A stretch of DNA of 64,000 nt from Anaerolineaceae bacterium. Its GTDB lineage: Bacteria > Chloroflexota > Anaerolineae > Anaerolineales > Anaerolineaceae. Shown one piece after another: positions 44,466-54,099 of this stretch. The stretch covers positions 55,977-119,976 of the forward strand of contig DUMZ01000017.1 in NCBI GenBank assembly GCA_012839565.1. Reading direction: 5' to 3'. Under the pieces are notes generated by a model. That model did no database searches. It worked only from the letters and a program-made list of their open reading frames with translations, and was not told the origin of the DNA. The number at the start of each line of letters is the position of its first letter. The first letter of the stretch is position 1. The position numbers and the translations under genes are program-made.

Positions 44466-45145
44466 CTTTTCCTTTGCCCTGGTATGCCTATCTGATTATC
44501 GCGCTGCTTTGCGCGGTGAACTGGGCCGCGGCTTTTTTTGACAAATTGAAGCTCTATTACATCAGCAAACCCTTCGTTCTAATCGCCATGATTGCCTTTT
44601 TCGCGCGCAGCGAGGGGCTTTCGGCACTGCGTTTGCCTTTCTTTATTGGTTTGGTCTTTTCATTGCTGGGCGATGTGTTTTTAATCCCGCAACGCACGCG
44701 CTTTTTTGTGACAGGAATGGGCGCGTTCGCGATCGCGCATTTGGCGTACATTTACGGTTACACCCAGTGGCGGGTTTCTTACTGGACCTATATTCCAGCT
44801 TTTTTTGCTTTGGTGGTGCTGGTCTTGGCGTTCAATTTTTATATCGAAACACAATGTAAAGAAGCCAGTTTGCCGCGGTTTCAAAAGCGTTTGTTCAAGG
44901 CTTATGGGGTGCTGGTGGCGGGCATGGCGCTGGCAGGGTGGCTGTGTTTGGCGCGTGTGGGCTGGGGGCGTGTGCCCGCGGTGATGGCGGGATTGGGCGG
45001 GAGCTTCTTTCTGGTTTCAGACTTGATGATCGCGCTGGGCAAGCTGGAAAAGCGCATTCCCCGCCAGCGGTTTTGGGTGATTGTGACTTATCATATCGCG
45101 CAGATGCTTATTCTCAGCAGTGTGCTGATAGTGAAGCCAGCGTAG
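44462..45145 (+). CDS. YhhN/TMEM86-family membrane protein (lysoplasmalogenase-like)
   Basis: 227 residues with seven to eight hydrophobic helices. KPFVLIAMIAFF, the LVFSLLGDVFLI acidic helix, FAIAHLAYIYGY and the late FFLVSDLMIALGKL helix are the conserved features of the YhhN family, whose studied members hydrolyse the vinyl-ether bond of lysoplasmalogens. Plasmalogens occur in anaerobes, consistent with the suspected lifestyle. It overlaps era by 4 bp (ATGA). Confidence 0.85.
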   Translation: MTFPLPWYAYLIIALLCAVNWAAAFFDKLKLYYISKPFVLIAMIAFFARSEGLSALRLPFFIGLVFSLLGDVFLIPQRTRFFVTGMGAFAIAHLAYIYGYTQWRVSYWTYIPAFFALVVLVLAFNFYIETQCKEASLPRFQKRLFKAYGVLVAGMALAGWLCLARVGWGRVPAVMAGLGGSFFLVSDLMIALGKLEKRIPRQRFWVIVTYHIAQMLILSSVLIVKPA

Positions 45146-45161
45146 GTGGGATAAGTATTTA

Positions 45162-45222
45162 CCTGAGTTTTAGGAGGCATTAGTAATATTAATGTTTGTA
45201 AGCAAGCCTTGAAAAACTCAGG
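45162..45222 (+). ncRNA. Branched inverted-repeat element after yhhN (unclassified)
   Basis: CCTGAGTTTT (45162-45171) pairs perfectly with AAAACTCAGG (45213-45222). Inside, GAGGC/GCCTT (45174-45178/45286-free region 45206-45210), ATTA/TAAT (45179-45182/45190-45193) and TTG/CAA (45196-45198/45203-45205) allow a branched fold. There is no T run on the plus strand. It may be the 3' end of the era-yhhN transcript or a small RNA. Confidence 0.35.
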
Positions 45223-45312
45223 CGAATATTTTAGAATAGAAACGTAATTAAATACTCAATCTAAGCTTGTATCAGCAAAAAAAAAAAGACGAGCTTGTGT
45301 TCGTGTGGATAA

Positions 45313-45329
45313 TGTCAAAGAGTTTGACA
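45313..45329. promoter_or_regulatory. Operator candidate TGTCAA-N5-TTGACA over the -35 box
   Basis: TGTCAAA and TTTGACA are perfect inverted arms around GAG; the right arm contains the -35 TTGACA of the S1-protein promoter. The same TGTCAA-N5-TTGACA arrangement recurs at 63814-63830. Confidence 0.45.
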
Positions 45330-45352
45330 TGTTCTGTTTGCGAGTGTATACT
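45324..45352 (+). promoter_or_regulatory. Strong sigma-70-type promoter for the S1-domain gene
   Basis: Perfect TTGACA (45324-45329), 17 bp, TATACT (45347-45352). Predicted start near 45359, leaving a 30-nt leader with GGGAG. Confidence 0.75.
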
Positions 45353-45388
45353 AAGCGGTTGTGAATATACCTTAATGGGAGTAGAGAA

Positions 45389-46171
45389 ATGGAAAGCCCA
45401 GTCGAACAAACCAAAAATAATCAGCCTTTCAAGGCAAAACAAAAATTTGAAGGAAAGGTGTTAAAGACCTCGCTGCAAGGCGCGCTGGTTGATATTGGTT
45501 CAGATGTGCCTGCATTTCTGCATATTTCCCAGGTCATTGATGTAAATAATCCTAAAACCGCTGTGCAAAACGTCGAAGATATCCTTAAAGTTGACGATAC
45601 CGTTACTGTTTGGATTAGAAAAGTGGCAAAAGACCATATCTCCTTAACGATGGTTGAACCGCTGCTTTATGAATGGCGTGATCTTAAACCCGAAATGGCA
45701 GTCAAAGGCACTGTAATTCGCCTGGAAAGCTTTGGCGCTTTTGTTGAAATCGGCGCGGAACGTCCTGGCCTTGTGCATGTGAGCGAACTGGCGCATAGCT
45801 TCGTGCGCAATCCACAGGAAGTTGTAAAAGTTGGCGACGAACTGGATGTTATGGTTTTGGAAGTAGACCGACGCAAAAAGCAAATTAAGCTGAGCGTGAA
45901 AGCCCTTTTGGAAACCCCTGAAGAACTTGCCTTTGAAGCACCCAAATCCAGTCGCCGTGGCAAAAAATCCAGGATTGAACTGTATGAAGAAGAAGCTGAA
46001 GAGCTTGTTCCAGATCCGACATACATGGAAATCGCTTTGCGCCAGGCAATGGATCGCGCTGAAAAACGTAAACCTGCCATCGCAGCCCGTGCCAAAAAGC
46101 AACGCATGGTTGATGAAGATGTTGATGATATCTTCGCGCGCACCCTGCAAAGCAAACAATCAGACGATTAA
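45389..46171 (+). CDS. S1-domain RNA-binding protein
   Basis: 260 residues. Two S1 OB-fold repeats: residues about 15-85 (FEGKVLKTSLQGALVDIGSDVPAFLHISQV) and about 95-170 (VKGTVIRLESFGAFVEIGAERPGLVHVSEL), then a charged tail with a basic patch and an acidic helix. Full ribosomal protein bS1 has four or more repeats, so this is a short S1-like factor, perhaps filling part of the bS1 role or acting in RNA decay. Ribosome site GGGAG; good promoter upstream and a terminator downstream make it a single-gene unit. Confidence 0.85.
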   Translation: MESPVEQTKNNQPFKAKQKFEGKVLKTSLQGALVDIGSDVPAFLHISQVIDVNNPKTAVQNVEDILKVDDTVTVWIRKVAKDHISLTMVEPLLYEWRDLKPEMAVKGTVIRLESFGAFVEIGAERPGLVHVSELAHSFVRNPQEVVKVGDELDVMVLEVDRRKKQIKLSVKALLETPEELAFEAPKSSRRGKKSRIELYEEEAEELVPDPTYMEIALRQAMDRAEKRKPAIAARAKKQRMVDEDVDDIFARTLQSKQSDD

Positions 46172-46215
46172 TGATGTTCCGCTGGCAATATTTTGGACTG
46201 ATTCTTTGAACAATC

Positions 46216-46253
46216 CGGGGAGGAGCTTATAAAAAGCCCTCCCCGTAACTTTT
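46216..46253 (+). terminator. Terminator of the S1-domain gene
   Basis: CGGGGAGG(A)GC pairs with GCCCTCCCCG (46236-46245) with one bulged A, followed by a weak T-rich tail. Confidence 0.7.
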
Positions 46254-46299
46254 AAGTTGTAGTGAATTAAGTTGAAACAATTATAAAAAACGGAGAGAA

Positions 46300-47943
46300 A
46301 TGGGAACCAAGTTTATCTTTTTTACCGGTGGAGTCTTGTCTTCAGTTGGCAAAGGCGTCGCGGCAGCGTCGATTGGGCGGTTATTGAAATCACGGGGATT
46401 TAAGGTGACAATCCAAAAACTTGACCCCTATCTTAATATTGACCCCGGCACCTTAAGCCCTTATCAACACGGAGAAGTGTATGTGCTGGATGATGGCTCA
46501 GAAGCCGACCTTGACCTGGGCCATTACGAACGTTTTTGCGATTTGCGCCTGAAGAAAACGAGCACGGTTTCTTCCGGGCAGGTTTACGAAGAAGTTCTCA
46601 GCCGCGAGCGACGTGGCGATTACCTGGGTGGCACCATTCAGGTTATTCCGCACATCACCGGAGAAATTAAACGCCGCGTATATTTGCTGGGAGAAACTTC
46701 CGGTGCGGATATTGTCTTAATTGAAGTTGGCGGAACGGTGGGTGACATTGAAGGACAACCCTTCCTGGAGGCAATCCGTGAAATGCGCAATGAGCTGCCC
46801 AGAAAGGACTCAGCTTTTGTCCACTGCACCTGGCTGCCCTATTTACGCGCGACGGCAGAACTCAAAACGAAGCCCACACAACACTCTGTGCGTGAGTTAC
46901 GTTCCATCGGTATTATGCCGGATATGATTTTGCCCCGCAGTGATCATCCCGTGGACTACGAAATTCGCCAGAAAATAGCCCGGTTCTGTGACGTGCCCGT
47001 GGAAGCTGTGGTGCCGATGGTAACAGCGGATATGCTTTATGAGATTCCCCTGGATTTAGAGGATAGTCACGTTGCCGATATTTTACTCGCGCGCCTGGGT
47101 CTTGAAGCCAGGCACGAACCCAAGCTAGACGGCTGGCGATGGATGATTAACGAACTGAAAAAGGACCGTCCGGTGGCGAAAGTGGCGTTGGTCGGAAAAT
47201 ACGTTGAGTTGCAAGACGCCTATTTGAGTGTGCGCGAAGCCTTGAAACACGCCGGTTTGTTTTGCGATTTGGATATCGAAATTGACTGGGTTTCAAGCGC
47301 GGATTTGCCCGAAGATATCGTTGATGAGCGGCTGGCTGGTGCCGACGCGATTATTGTGCCGGGTGGATTTGGCACACGTGGCATTGATGGTAAGATGTTT
47401 GCCGCGCGATATGCCCGTGAGCATCAGGTTCCCTTTTTGGGGATTTGCCTGGGTATGCAAGTTATGGCTTTGGAGTTCGCGCGCAACGTGATGGGCATGA
47501 AAGACGCGACATCAGCAGAGTTTGACAGCAAAGCGATTAATCCGCTGGTGGATTATATGCCGGAAATGAAGTCACAGGAACGTTTGGGTGGTACCATGCG
47601 CCTGGGTTTGTTTGATATTGACTTGGCCGAAGGTAGCCTGGCGGAGCAATGCTATCTGACCCGACATATCGCGGAGCGGCACCGCCATCGCTATGAAATC
47701 AATGACGCCTATCGTGAACAACTTGAAGCGCACGGACTGAAAGTGACAGGGCAATCGCCCGAGGGCGACCTGATTGAAATCCTTGAGCTGGAAGGGCACC
47801 CGTATATGATCGGCACGCAGTTCCACCCTGAGTTTTTATCGCGCCCGAACCGACCGCATCCCTTGTTTGTCGGTCTTTTGCAGGCCATCAACGAACGACG
47901 TGGCTTGCCAACCGAAAAATTGAAATTTGGATTTGAAAACTAA
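46300..47943 (+). CDS. pyrG: CTP synthase
   Basis: 547 residues, full length. Converts UTP to CTP with glutamine as amino donor. The N-terminal synthase domain opens KFIFFTGGVLSSVGKGVAAASIGRLLKSRG and holds VEVGGTVGDIE; the C-terminal glutaminase has the nucleophile Cys in FLGICLGMQ, plus the GTQFHPEF histidine-glutamate pair. Ribosome site CGGAGAG. Followed after 46 bp by eno. Confidence 0.98.
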   Translation: MGTKFIFFTGGVLSSVGKGVAAASIGRLLKSRGFKVTIQKLDPYLNIDPGTLSPYQHGEVYVLDDGSEADLDLGHYERFCDLRLKKTSTVSSGQVYEEVLSRERRGDYLGGTIQVIPHITGEIKRRVYLLGETSGADIVLIEVGGTVGDIEGQPFLEAIREMRNELPRKDSAFVHCTWLPYLRATAELKTKPTQHSVRELRSIGIMPDMILPRSDHPVDYEIRQKIARFCDVPVEAVVPMVTADMLYEIPLDLEDSHVADILLARLGLEARHEPKLDGWRWMINELKKDRPVAKVALVGKYVELQDAYLSVREALKHAGLFCDLDIEIDWVSSADLPEDIVDERLAGADAIIVPGGFGTRGIDGKMFAARYAREHQVPFLGICLGMQVMALEFARNVMGMKDATSAEFDSKAINPLVDYMPEMKSQERLGGTMRLGLFDIDLAEGSLAEQCYLTRHIAERHRHRYEINDAYREQLEAHGLKVTGQSPEGDLIEILELEGHPYMIGTQFHPEFLSRPNRPHPLFVGLLQAINERRGLPTEKLKFGFEN

Positions 47944-47977
47944 GCAGCATTTTGTTGCTTTTTACTGATTTTATTAA

Positions 47978-49291
<1,314 letters not shown>

Positions 49292-49302
49292 TTTGAACTT
49301 TG

Positions 49303-49337
49303 GAGAGATGGTTCGCTGGAGCCATCTCTCTTTATTT
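49303..49337 (+). terminator. Terminator after eno
   Basis: GAGAGATGG (49303-49311) pairs with CCATCTCTC (49322-49330), then TTTATTT. Confidence 0.8.
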
Positions 49338-49351
49338 AACAAGGGTTTTTG

Positions 49352-50044
49352 ATGTCAGCCACATTTCCATTTCAGACCCTGGAGCTTAGCCACGCCTTGG
49401 TGGACTGCCAACGGTGCCCGCGACTGGTCGCCTGGCGCGAAGAAGTCGGGCGGGTAAAGCGACGGGCTTATATAGACGAGACCTATTGGGCCAAACCGGT
49501 GCCAGGCTTTGGTACGGCTGACGCGCGCATTATGGTCGTGGGGCTGGCGCCCGGCGCGCATGGGTCGAACCGCACCGGGCGCATGTTCACCGGTGATGCC
49601 AGCGGAGATTTTTTGTTCCCGGCACTGCACCGCGCGGGTTTTGCCAGCCAGCCTTTGGCAACAGACGCATCGGATGGTTTAACTTTGAATGACCTGTATA
49701 TTACGTCAGTATGCCATTGTGTGCCACCGGCTAATAAACCCACAGGGGAAGAAATCCGTAACTGTGCCCACTGGGTAGAACAGGAACTGAAAGCCTTAAC
49801 GTGTTTGCAGGGGATTGTCCTGCTGGGCAAAATCGGGCTGGATGGTTTGCTGGCCCTGGAGCCGTTTAAAGAAATTAGGAAATCGGAAATTAAATTTGGA
49901 CATGGCGTGTTTTATGAACTGGGCGATGGCTTGCCCTGGCTTTTGTGTTCTTACCACCCCAGCCGGCAAAACACGCAGACCGGTCGCTTGACGGAGCCTA
50001 TGTTTGACGAAATTTGGACAAAAGCCAGAAGTTTGCTGGTTTAA
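49352..50044 (+). CDS. Uracil-DNA glycosylase, family 5 (UDGb), 4Fe-4S
   Basis: 230 residues from ATG 49352 (AAGGG upstream). Removes uracil and related lesions from DNA. Motif 1 GLAPGAHGSNRTGRMFTGD is diagnostic of family 5, lacking the acidic/Asn catalyst of family 1 and 4; motif 2 reads CSYHPSRQNTQTGR. Cys19, Cys22, Cys123 and Cys138 are placed to bind the iron-sulfur cluster. Family 5 is best known from thermophiles and actinobacteria. Confidence 0.92.
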   Translation: MSATFPFQTLELSHALVDCQRCPRLVAWREEVGRVKRRAYIDETYWAKPVPGFGTADARIMVVGLAPGAHGSNRTGRMFTGDASGDFLFPALHRAGFASQPLATDASDGLTLNDLYITSVCHCVPPANKPTGEEIRNCAHWVEQELKALTCLQGIVLLGKIGLDGLLALEPFKEIRKSEIKFGHGVFYELGDGLPWLLCSYHPSRQNTQTGRLTEPMFDEIWTKARSLLV

Positions 50045-50071
50045 TTTGCACCAGCTTGTGTTTTTAGTCGA

Positions 50072-51814
50072 TTATCTCAATTCCTGTTGTGTCGTATAGA
50101 GCCGATAGTAAGTGCCACCCAGGGCGAGTAATTCTTCATGCGTGCCGCTTTCGGTGACGCGGTTGCCTTCGAGAACGATAATTCGGTCAGCATTGCGCAC
50201 GGTGGAAAGCCGGTGAGCGATGATGATGGTTGTGCGACCCTCAATGAGCTGGTCAAGCGATTCCTGGATGAGCTTTTCGGTTTCAGTATCCACCGACGAA
50301 GTGGCTTCATCTAATATTAAAATAGGGCTGTTTTTCAACACCGCGCGGGCAATAGAAAGGCGTTGTTGCTGGCCGCCGGAAAGCTTGACGCCACGTTCAC
50401 CGATCATTGTGTCAAAGCCATCGGGCATGCGTTCGATGAATTCCAGGGCGTTGGCAATACGGGCTGCTTCAATCATTTCTTCTTCGCTGGCTTCGGGTTT
50501 GCCGAACATGATATTGTCGCGCACACTGCCACTGAACAAGAAAACATCCTGTAAAACCATGCCCACGTTGGTGTTGAGTTCCTGCAGGCTTAAGTCTCGA
50601 ACATCAATGCCATCAATCATCACACGTCCGCTGATGGTGTCGTAAAAGCGGGGGATTAAGCTGGCGAAGGTCGATTTGCCCACGCCGGTGGGTCCCACAA
50701 GGGCCAAAGACGTGCCAGCGGGCACGGTGATGTTAATATCTTTGAGCACGTCTTCACCTTCAATGTAATGAAAGTTGACGTGGTCAAAGCGCACTTCACC
50801 CCGAACGGGTTTAGGCAGGGGGATAGGGACTTTGGGCGAGGCGATTTCGGGTTCAACGGTTAATATTTCCGCGAGACGTTCAAAGCCGGCCATGGCTTCG
50901 GTCACCGCTTCCATCGAGTTACCCAGGGTGCGCACGGGCTGATAAAAATTATCAAGATAGAGAAAGAAAGCGACCAAATCCGCGATGCTTAAATTGCCCG
51001 CGACCGCCATGCGACTGCCAAAAAAGATGACCAAAAGCTGACCGATGCCAGCAGCAAAGTCGAAAAGCGGGTTGTAAATGGCCATGAGTTTAAGCGCGAC
51101 AAGGTTTTCTGCCTGAACGCGGTAGATGCGGTTGTCAACTTTGGCTATTTCAGCTTCTTCCTGGGCGAAAGTTTTGACTTCGCGAATGCCCGAAAGACTG
51201 TCACTCAGCACGGCCTGCAAATCACCCACTGACTTTTGTCGTTTGCGAAAAGCGGGGCGAACTTTTTTGGTGTAACCCCACAAGGCATAAATAATCAAGG
51301 GGATAGGAATGAGCGTGATGAGGGTCAGTTTCCAGTTCATGCTTAGCAAAATGGCAGTAACTGCTATCAAGGTGATGCCACTGACGATGATATCGGGCAG
51401 CGCGTGCGAAACCATGCGTTCAAAAAGGCTGGTGTCGTTGATGATGCGCGACATGATTTGCCCGGTTTGTCTGTCCTCGTAAAAGCGCAGCGAAAGTTTT
51501 TGAACATGGCGATAGACCAAACTGCGCGCGTCTGATACCGCGCCCCATCCGGCTTTATGCGAGTAATAAGAGCGCAAAAATTGCATAAAGCCGCGCGCGA
51601 TAAAGACAACCAGCGCGATGACGGTCAGCCTGGTGATGAAATCAAGCGTGCTGGCATCCAGTGGTTCGATGCTTAGACGGTCAATAAGCGCGCGGATAAT
51701 GGCCGGAATGAGCAGTTGCGCGGCGACAAGCCCAAGCATGGCAAGCACGGTGATGCCCAGGTGCTTAATATATTTTTTAGAGAGCCTGGTCAGTAAAGAG
51801 AATGGCTTAAGCAT
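50072..51814 (-). CDS. ABC exporter, fused membrane and ATPase domains
   Basis: 580 residues. The start at 51814 has AGGA 8 nt upstream; the frame extends to 51850 without one. Six transmembrane helices (about 1-310) precede an ATPase domain with Walker A GPTGVGKST, Q-loop, signature LSGGQQQRLSIARA, Walker B ILILDEATSSVD and the H-loop AHRLSTVRNADRI. It is an exporter half-transporter of the MsbA/LmrA type, working as a dimer. It carries no C39 peptidase domain itself, but its ATG overlaps the stop of a separate C39-like peptidase gene by 8 bp, so the two are translated together. Cargo unknown: lipid, drug or peptide. Confidence 0.92.
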   Translation of the reverse strand: MLKPFSLLTRLSKKYIKHLGITVLAMLGLVAAQLLIPAIIRALIDRLSIEPLDASTLDFITRLTVIALVVFIARGFMQFLRSYYSHKAGWGAVSDARSLVYRHVQKLSLRFYEDRQTGQIMSRIINDTSLFERMVSHALPDIIVSGITLIAVTAILLSMNWKLTLITLIPIPLIIYALWGYTKKVRPAFRKRQKSVGDLQAVLSDSLSGIREVKTFAQEEAEIAKVDNRIYRVQAENLVALKLMAIYNPLFDFAAGIGQLLVIFFGSRMAVAGNLSIADLVAFFLYLDNFYQPVRTLGNSMEAVTEAMAGFERLAEILTVEPEIASPKVPIPLPKPVRGEVRFDHVNFHYIEGEDVLKDINITVPAGTSLALVGPTGVGKSTFASLIPRFYDTISGRVMIDGIDVRDLSLQELNTNVGMVLQDVFLFSGSVRDNIMFGKPEASEEEMIEAARIANALEFIERMPDGFDTMIGERGVKLSGGQQQRLSIARAVLKNSPILILDEATSSVDTETEKLIQESLDQLIEGRTTIIIAHRLSTVRNADRIIVLEGNRVTESGTHEELLALGGTYYRLYTTQQELR

Positions 51815-52451
51815 AATAATTTCCTGTGTGTTGAATGAGAACGGTTGCATGATTGCCGATTAAGGGCAGCTTTATTCCCCAGCTTTTTCTGAAATCGTGG
51901 TCGGTCATCCAGAACAGCGCGCTGCCGCCTTGCACCCAGGAGTTGATGAAGCCCCAGGGGGTGTGGCGTCCGGGACCGTTTTGATGAAGGGTGTCATAGG
52001 CCGCAAAGAGCATGGTATGCCCGCCGGCTTTGGTCGTTTCGTTGTAATTTTGTGGTCTTTTGGCGTAGTAGATGGGTGGGGCTTGTTTGCGGAGCCAGTA
52101 GACAGTGACTAATGCGAGCGTGTCATGGTCGTCTGCCAGGTCGCGCAGTTCTTCGGGCTTGAGGTGATGGAACTTAGCTTTGACTGGCAGGTGGTGTTTT
52201 TCGGCGAGATAGTTGACGAAGCGCGCCTGCATGCGAGGCGTCGCAGCCCAGTTTGGGAAGACCCGAAAGATGCGTCCGCGCCACCACAGGCGGTTGCTTT
52301 CCGCGATTAAGTCCACGGGTTCCAGTTGGACACCACACAGCATCTGCAAGGCAGCTGAGATGGCGTGCAGTGTGCAGTCGTTTCCTATCTGCTGGGTTTG
52401 GTATCGTGCGAGTTCAGCTTCGGTCATCGCGCGGTAACTGGCTGATTTCAT
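51807..52451 (-). CDS. C39-like cysteine peptidase-fold protein
   Basis: 214 residues. A papain-like triad is readable: Cys26 in IGNDCTLHAISAALQML (Gln20/21 before it could form the oxyanion hole), His145 in AGGHTMLFAAYD and Asn170 in WGFINSWV. No signal peptide, so it should be cytoplasmic. C39 peptidases trim double-glycine leader peptides, usually as a domain of the ABC exporter; here it is a separate protein coupled to one. No GG-type precursor peptide is visible nearby. TACAAT ends 6 nt before the ATG and there is no ribosome site, so the mRNA is probably leaderless. Confidence 0.7.
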   Translation of the reverse strand: MKSASYRAMTEAELARYQTQQIGNDCTLHAISAALQMLCGVQLEPVDLIAESNRLWWRGRIFRVFPNWAATPRMQARFVNYLAEKHHLPVKAKFHHLKPEELRDLADDHDTLALVTVYWLRKQAPPIYYAKRPQNYNETTKAGGHTMLFAAYDTLHQNGPGRHTPWGFINSWVQGGSALFWMTDHDFRKSWGIKLPLIGNHATVLIQHTGNYYA

Positions 52452-52457
52452 GTTTTT

Positions 52458-52463
52458 ATTGTA
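52458..52463 (-). promoter_or_regulatory. -10 box of the leaderless C39-like gene
   Basis: TACAAT on the minus strand, 6 nt before the ATG at 52451. Confidence 0.4.
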
Positions 52464-52533
52464 CTTCCAAGCCTGTTTTTGCGGATACTTTTTTGCATCG
52501 TGTGGCTTATGTGCGTGGTGGGTATTGTTTTTA

Positions 52534-52558
52534 GCCCGCGGCGGGACGCCGGGGCGAG
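52534..52558 (+). repeat. GC-rich palindromic repeat (family B), copy 4
   Basis: GCCCGCGGCGGGACGCC followed by GGGGCGAG; CGGCG-GGA-CGCCG forms the hairpin. Faces copy 5. Confidence 0.75.
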
Positions 52559-52570
52559 ATTTTTCTTATC

Positions 52571-52598
52571 TCCTGTCGGCGTCCCGCCGAGCAGAAGC
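52571..52598 (-). repeat. GC-rich palindromic repeat (family B), copy 5
   Basis: Inverted copy with TCGGCGTCCCGCCGAGCAG. Copies 4 and 5 make an inverted pair 12 bp apart. A further 9-bp hairpin (52645-52653 with 52659-52667) follows in the same 283-bp gap between the C39-like gene and pepT; no gene is seen there. Confidence 0.75.
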
Positions 52599-52734
52599 AA
52601 GGTCCGGAAGGGCGGTTATTGTTGTTGGCGCGAAGGAAATCAAAACGTCAGTCTGGGCGACTGGCGTCTGTATTGAACATTAATAGCTTTTTCTGAAAGC
52701 AAGCGCAAAAAACAAAGCTTAGAAAAGCCAGGTT

Positions 52735-53961
52735 TTACTGTCTGGCGACTAATTGCGCGATTCTTACTATCACATCGCGGGATTTTTCAAGCCCGTTGAC
52801 TGAGAGAAACTCCAGCGGTCCGTGCGCGTTATGACCGCCATAGAAAACGTTGGGTGTGGGCAAGCCCATAAAACTCAAGCGGCTGCCATCGGTGCCACCA
52901 CGGATGGGGATTTCAATCGGTTCAATGCCTTCCGCGCGGTAAGCCTGGCGGGCAAGTTCGACGACTTCAGGGTGTTCTTTGAGCACTTCGCCCATGTTGA
53001 AGTATTGGTCTTTAATTTCCAGTTCCAAAACATCGTCGCCATATTTGCTTTGCAGATAGGTGGCTGCATTGCGCACGATTTGTTTTTTGGCTTCAAACAG
53101 GGTTTTGTCGTGGTCGCGGATGATGTAATCGAGTTGCGCGGCTTCGGTTAAGCCGGACATTTGGGTGAGGTGAATGAAACCTTCGCGTTTTTCAGTGTGT
53201 TCGGGGCGGTCAAAAAGAGGCATCAAGGATTGAAACTCCATGGCCACTAAGTTCGCGTTGCGCATGACGCCTTTGGCGGTGCCAGGGTGCACGCTGATGC
53301 CCTTGAATTTCAGGCGCGCGCTGGCGGCGTTGAAACTTTCGTACTCCAACTCGCCTTTTTCGCCACCGTCGATGGTGTAAGCGAAATCCGCGCCAAATTT
53401 CTGTACGTCAAAATATGCCACGCCCGCGCCAACTTCTTCGTCGGGTGTAAAGCCGACGCAAATGCGCCCGTGTTTGATGTCGGGGTTGGCGATGAGATGG
53501 CGCATAGCATCCATGATGGCCGCGATGCCGGCTTTATCGTCCGCGCCAAGTAAGGTGGTGCCATCGGTAACGACGATGCTCTCGCCTTTGTATTTTAATA
53601 AGGCAGGGAAAACGTCCGGCGACAGAATGATGTTTTCGGCTTCGTTCAGGATGATGTCTTTGCCATCGTAATTCTCAATGACGCGCGCTTTGACGTTCTC
53701 GCCAGACGCGTCTGGGCTGGTGTCCATGTGGGCGATGAAGCCAACAACCGGGCAGTCGTGGTCAATGTTGGCGGGTAAGGTAGCTGTTACATAGCCGTAT
53801 TGGTCGAGTTCAACCTCGCTCATGCCTAATTCCAGCAGTTCTTTTTCCAAGAGACGAGCCAGGTCGAGCTGTTTGGCGGTGCTGGGATAGCTTTCAGCGT
53901 CGTGTTGTGATTGTGTGTCAATTTTGGTATAGCGTAAAAAGCGTTCGAGTAGGGTGGTCAT
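52735..53961 (-). CDS. pepT: Peptidase T (tripeptide aminopeptidase)
   Basis: 408 residues from ATG 53961 (AAAGGAGACACC upstream); the longer frame to 54000 has no ribosome site. Zinc M20 peptidase that removes the N-terminal residue of tripeptides. FIAHMDTSPDASG (metal His-Asp), LLGADDKAGIAA, FTPDEEVGAG (catalytic Glu pair) and IRGGTDGSRLSFMGLPTPN are the PepT signatures. It may finish peptides released by the secreted subtilase. Confidence 0.95.
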   Translation of the reverse strand: MTTLLERFLRYTKIDTQSQHDAESYPSTAKQLDLARLLEKELLELGMSEVELDQYGYVTATLPANIDHDCPVVGFIAHMDTSPDASGENVKARVIENYDGKDIILNEAENIILSPDVFPALLKYKGESIVVTDGTTLLGADDKAGIAAIMDAMRHLIANPDIKHGRICVGFTPDEEVGAGVAYFDVQKFGADFAYTIDGGEKGELEYESFNAASARLKFKGISVHPGTAKGVMRNANLVAMEFQSLMPLFDRPEHTEKREGFIHLTQMSGLTEAAQLDYIIRDHDKTLFEAKKQIVRNAATYLQSKYGDDVLELEIKDQYFNMGEVLKEHPEVVELARQAYRAEGIEPIEIPIRGGTDGSRLSFMGLPTPNVFYGGHNAHGPLEFLSVNGLEKSRDVIVRIAQLVARQ

Positions 53962-54084
53962 GGTGTCTCCTTTTTCTGTTCCTTTTTTGAATTTTATCAT
54001 GATGACGGCTTGGCTGGCTGTTCATGAAGCGATTAATGTGTGTTTTACGGTGTGGTGAAGGATGTGATGTTTCTTTCAGGCTGG

Positions 54085-54093
54085 TGATAAAAT
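54085..54093 (+). promoter_or_regulatory. Extended -10 promoter, leaderless start
   Basis: TGATAAAAT ends 6 nt before the ATG at 54100, the same nine bases as before fmt. Confidence 0.5.
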
Positions 54094-54099
54094 TTAAGC

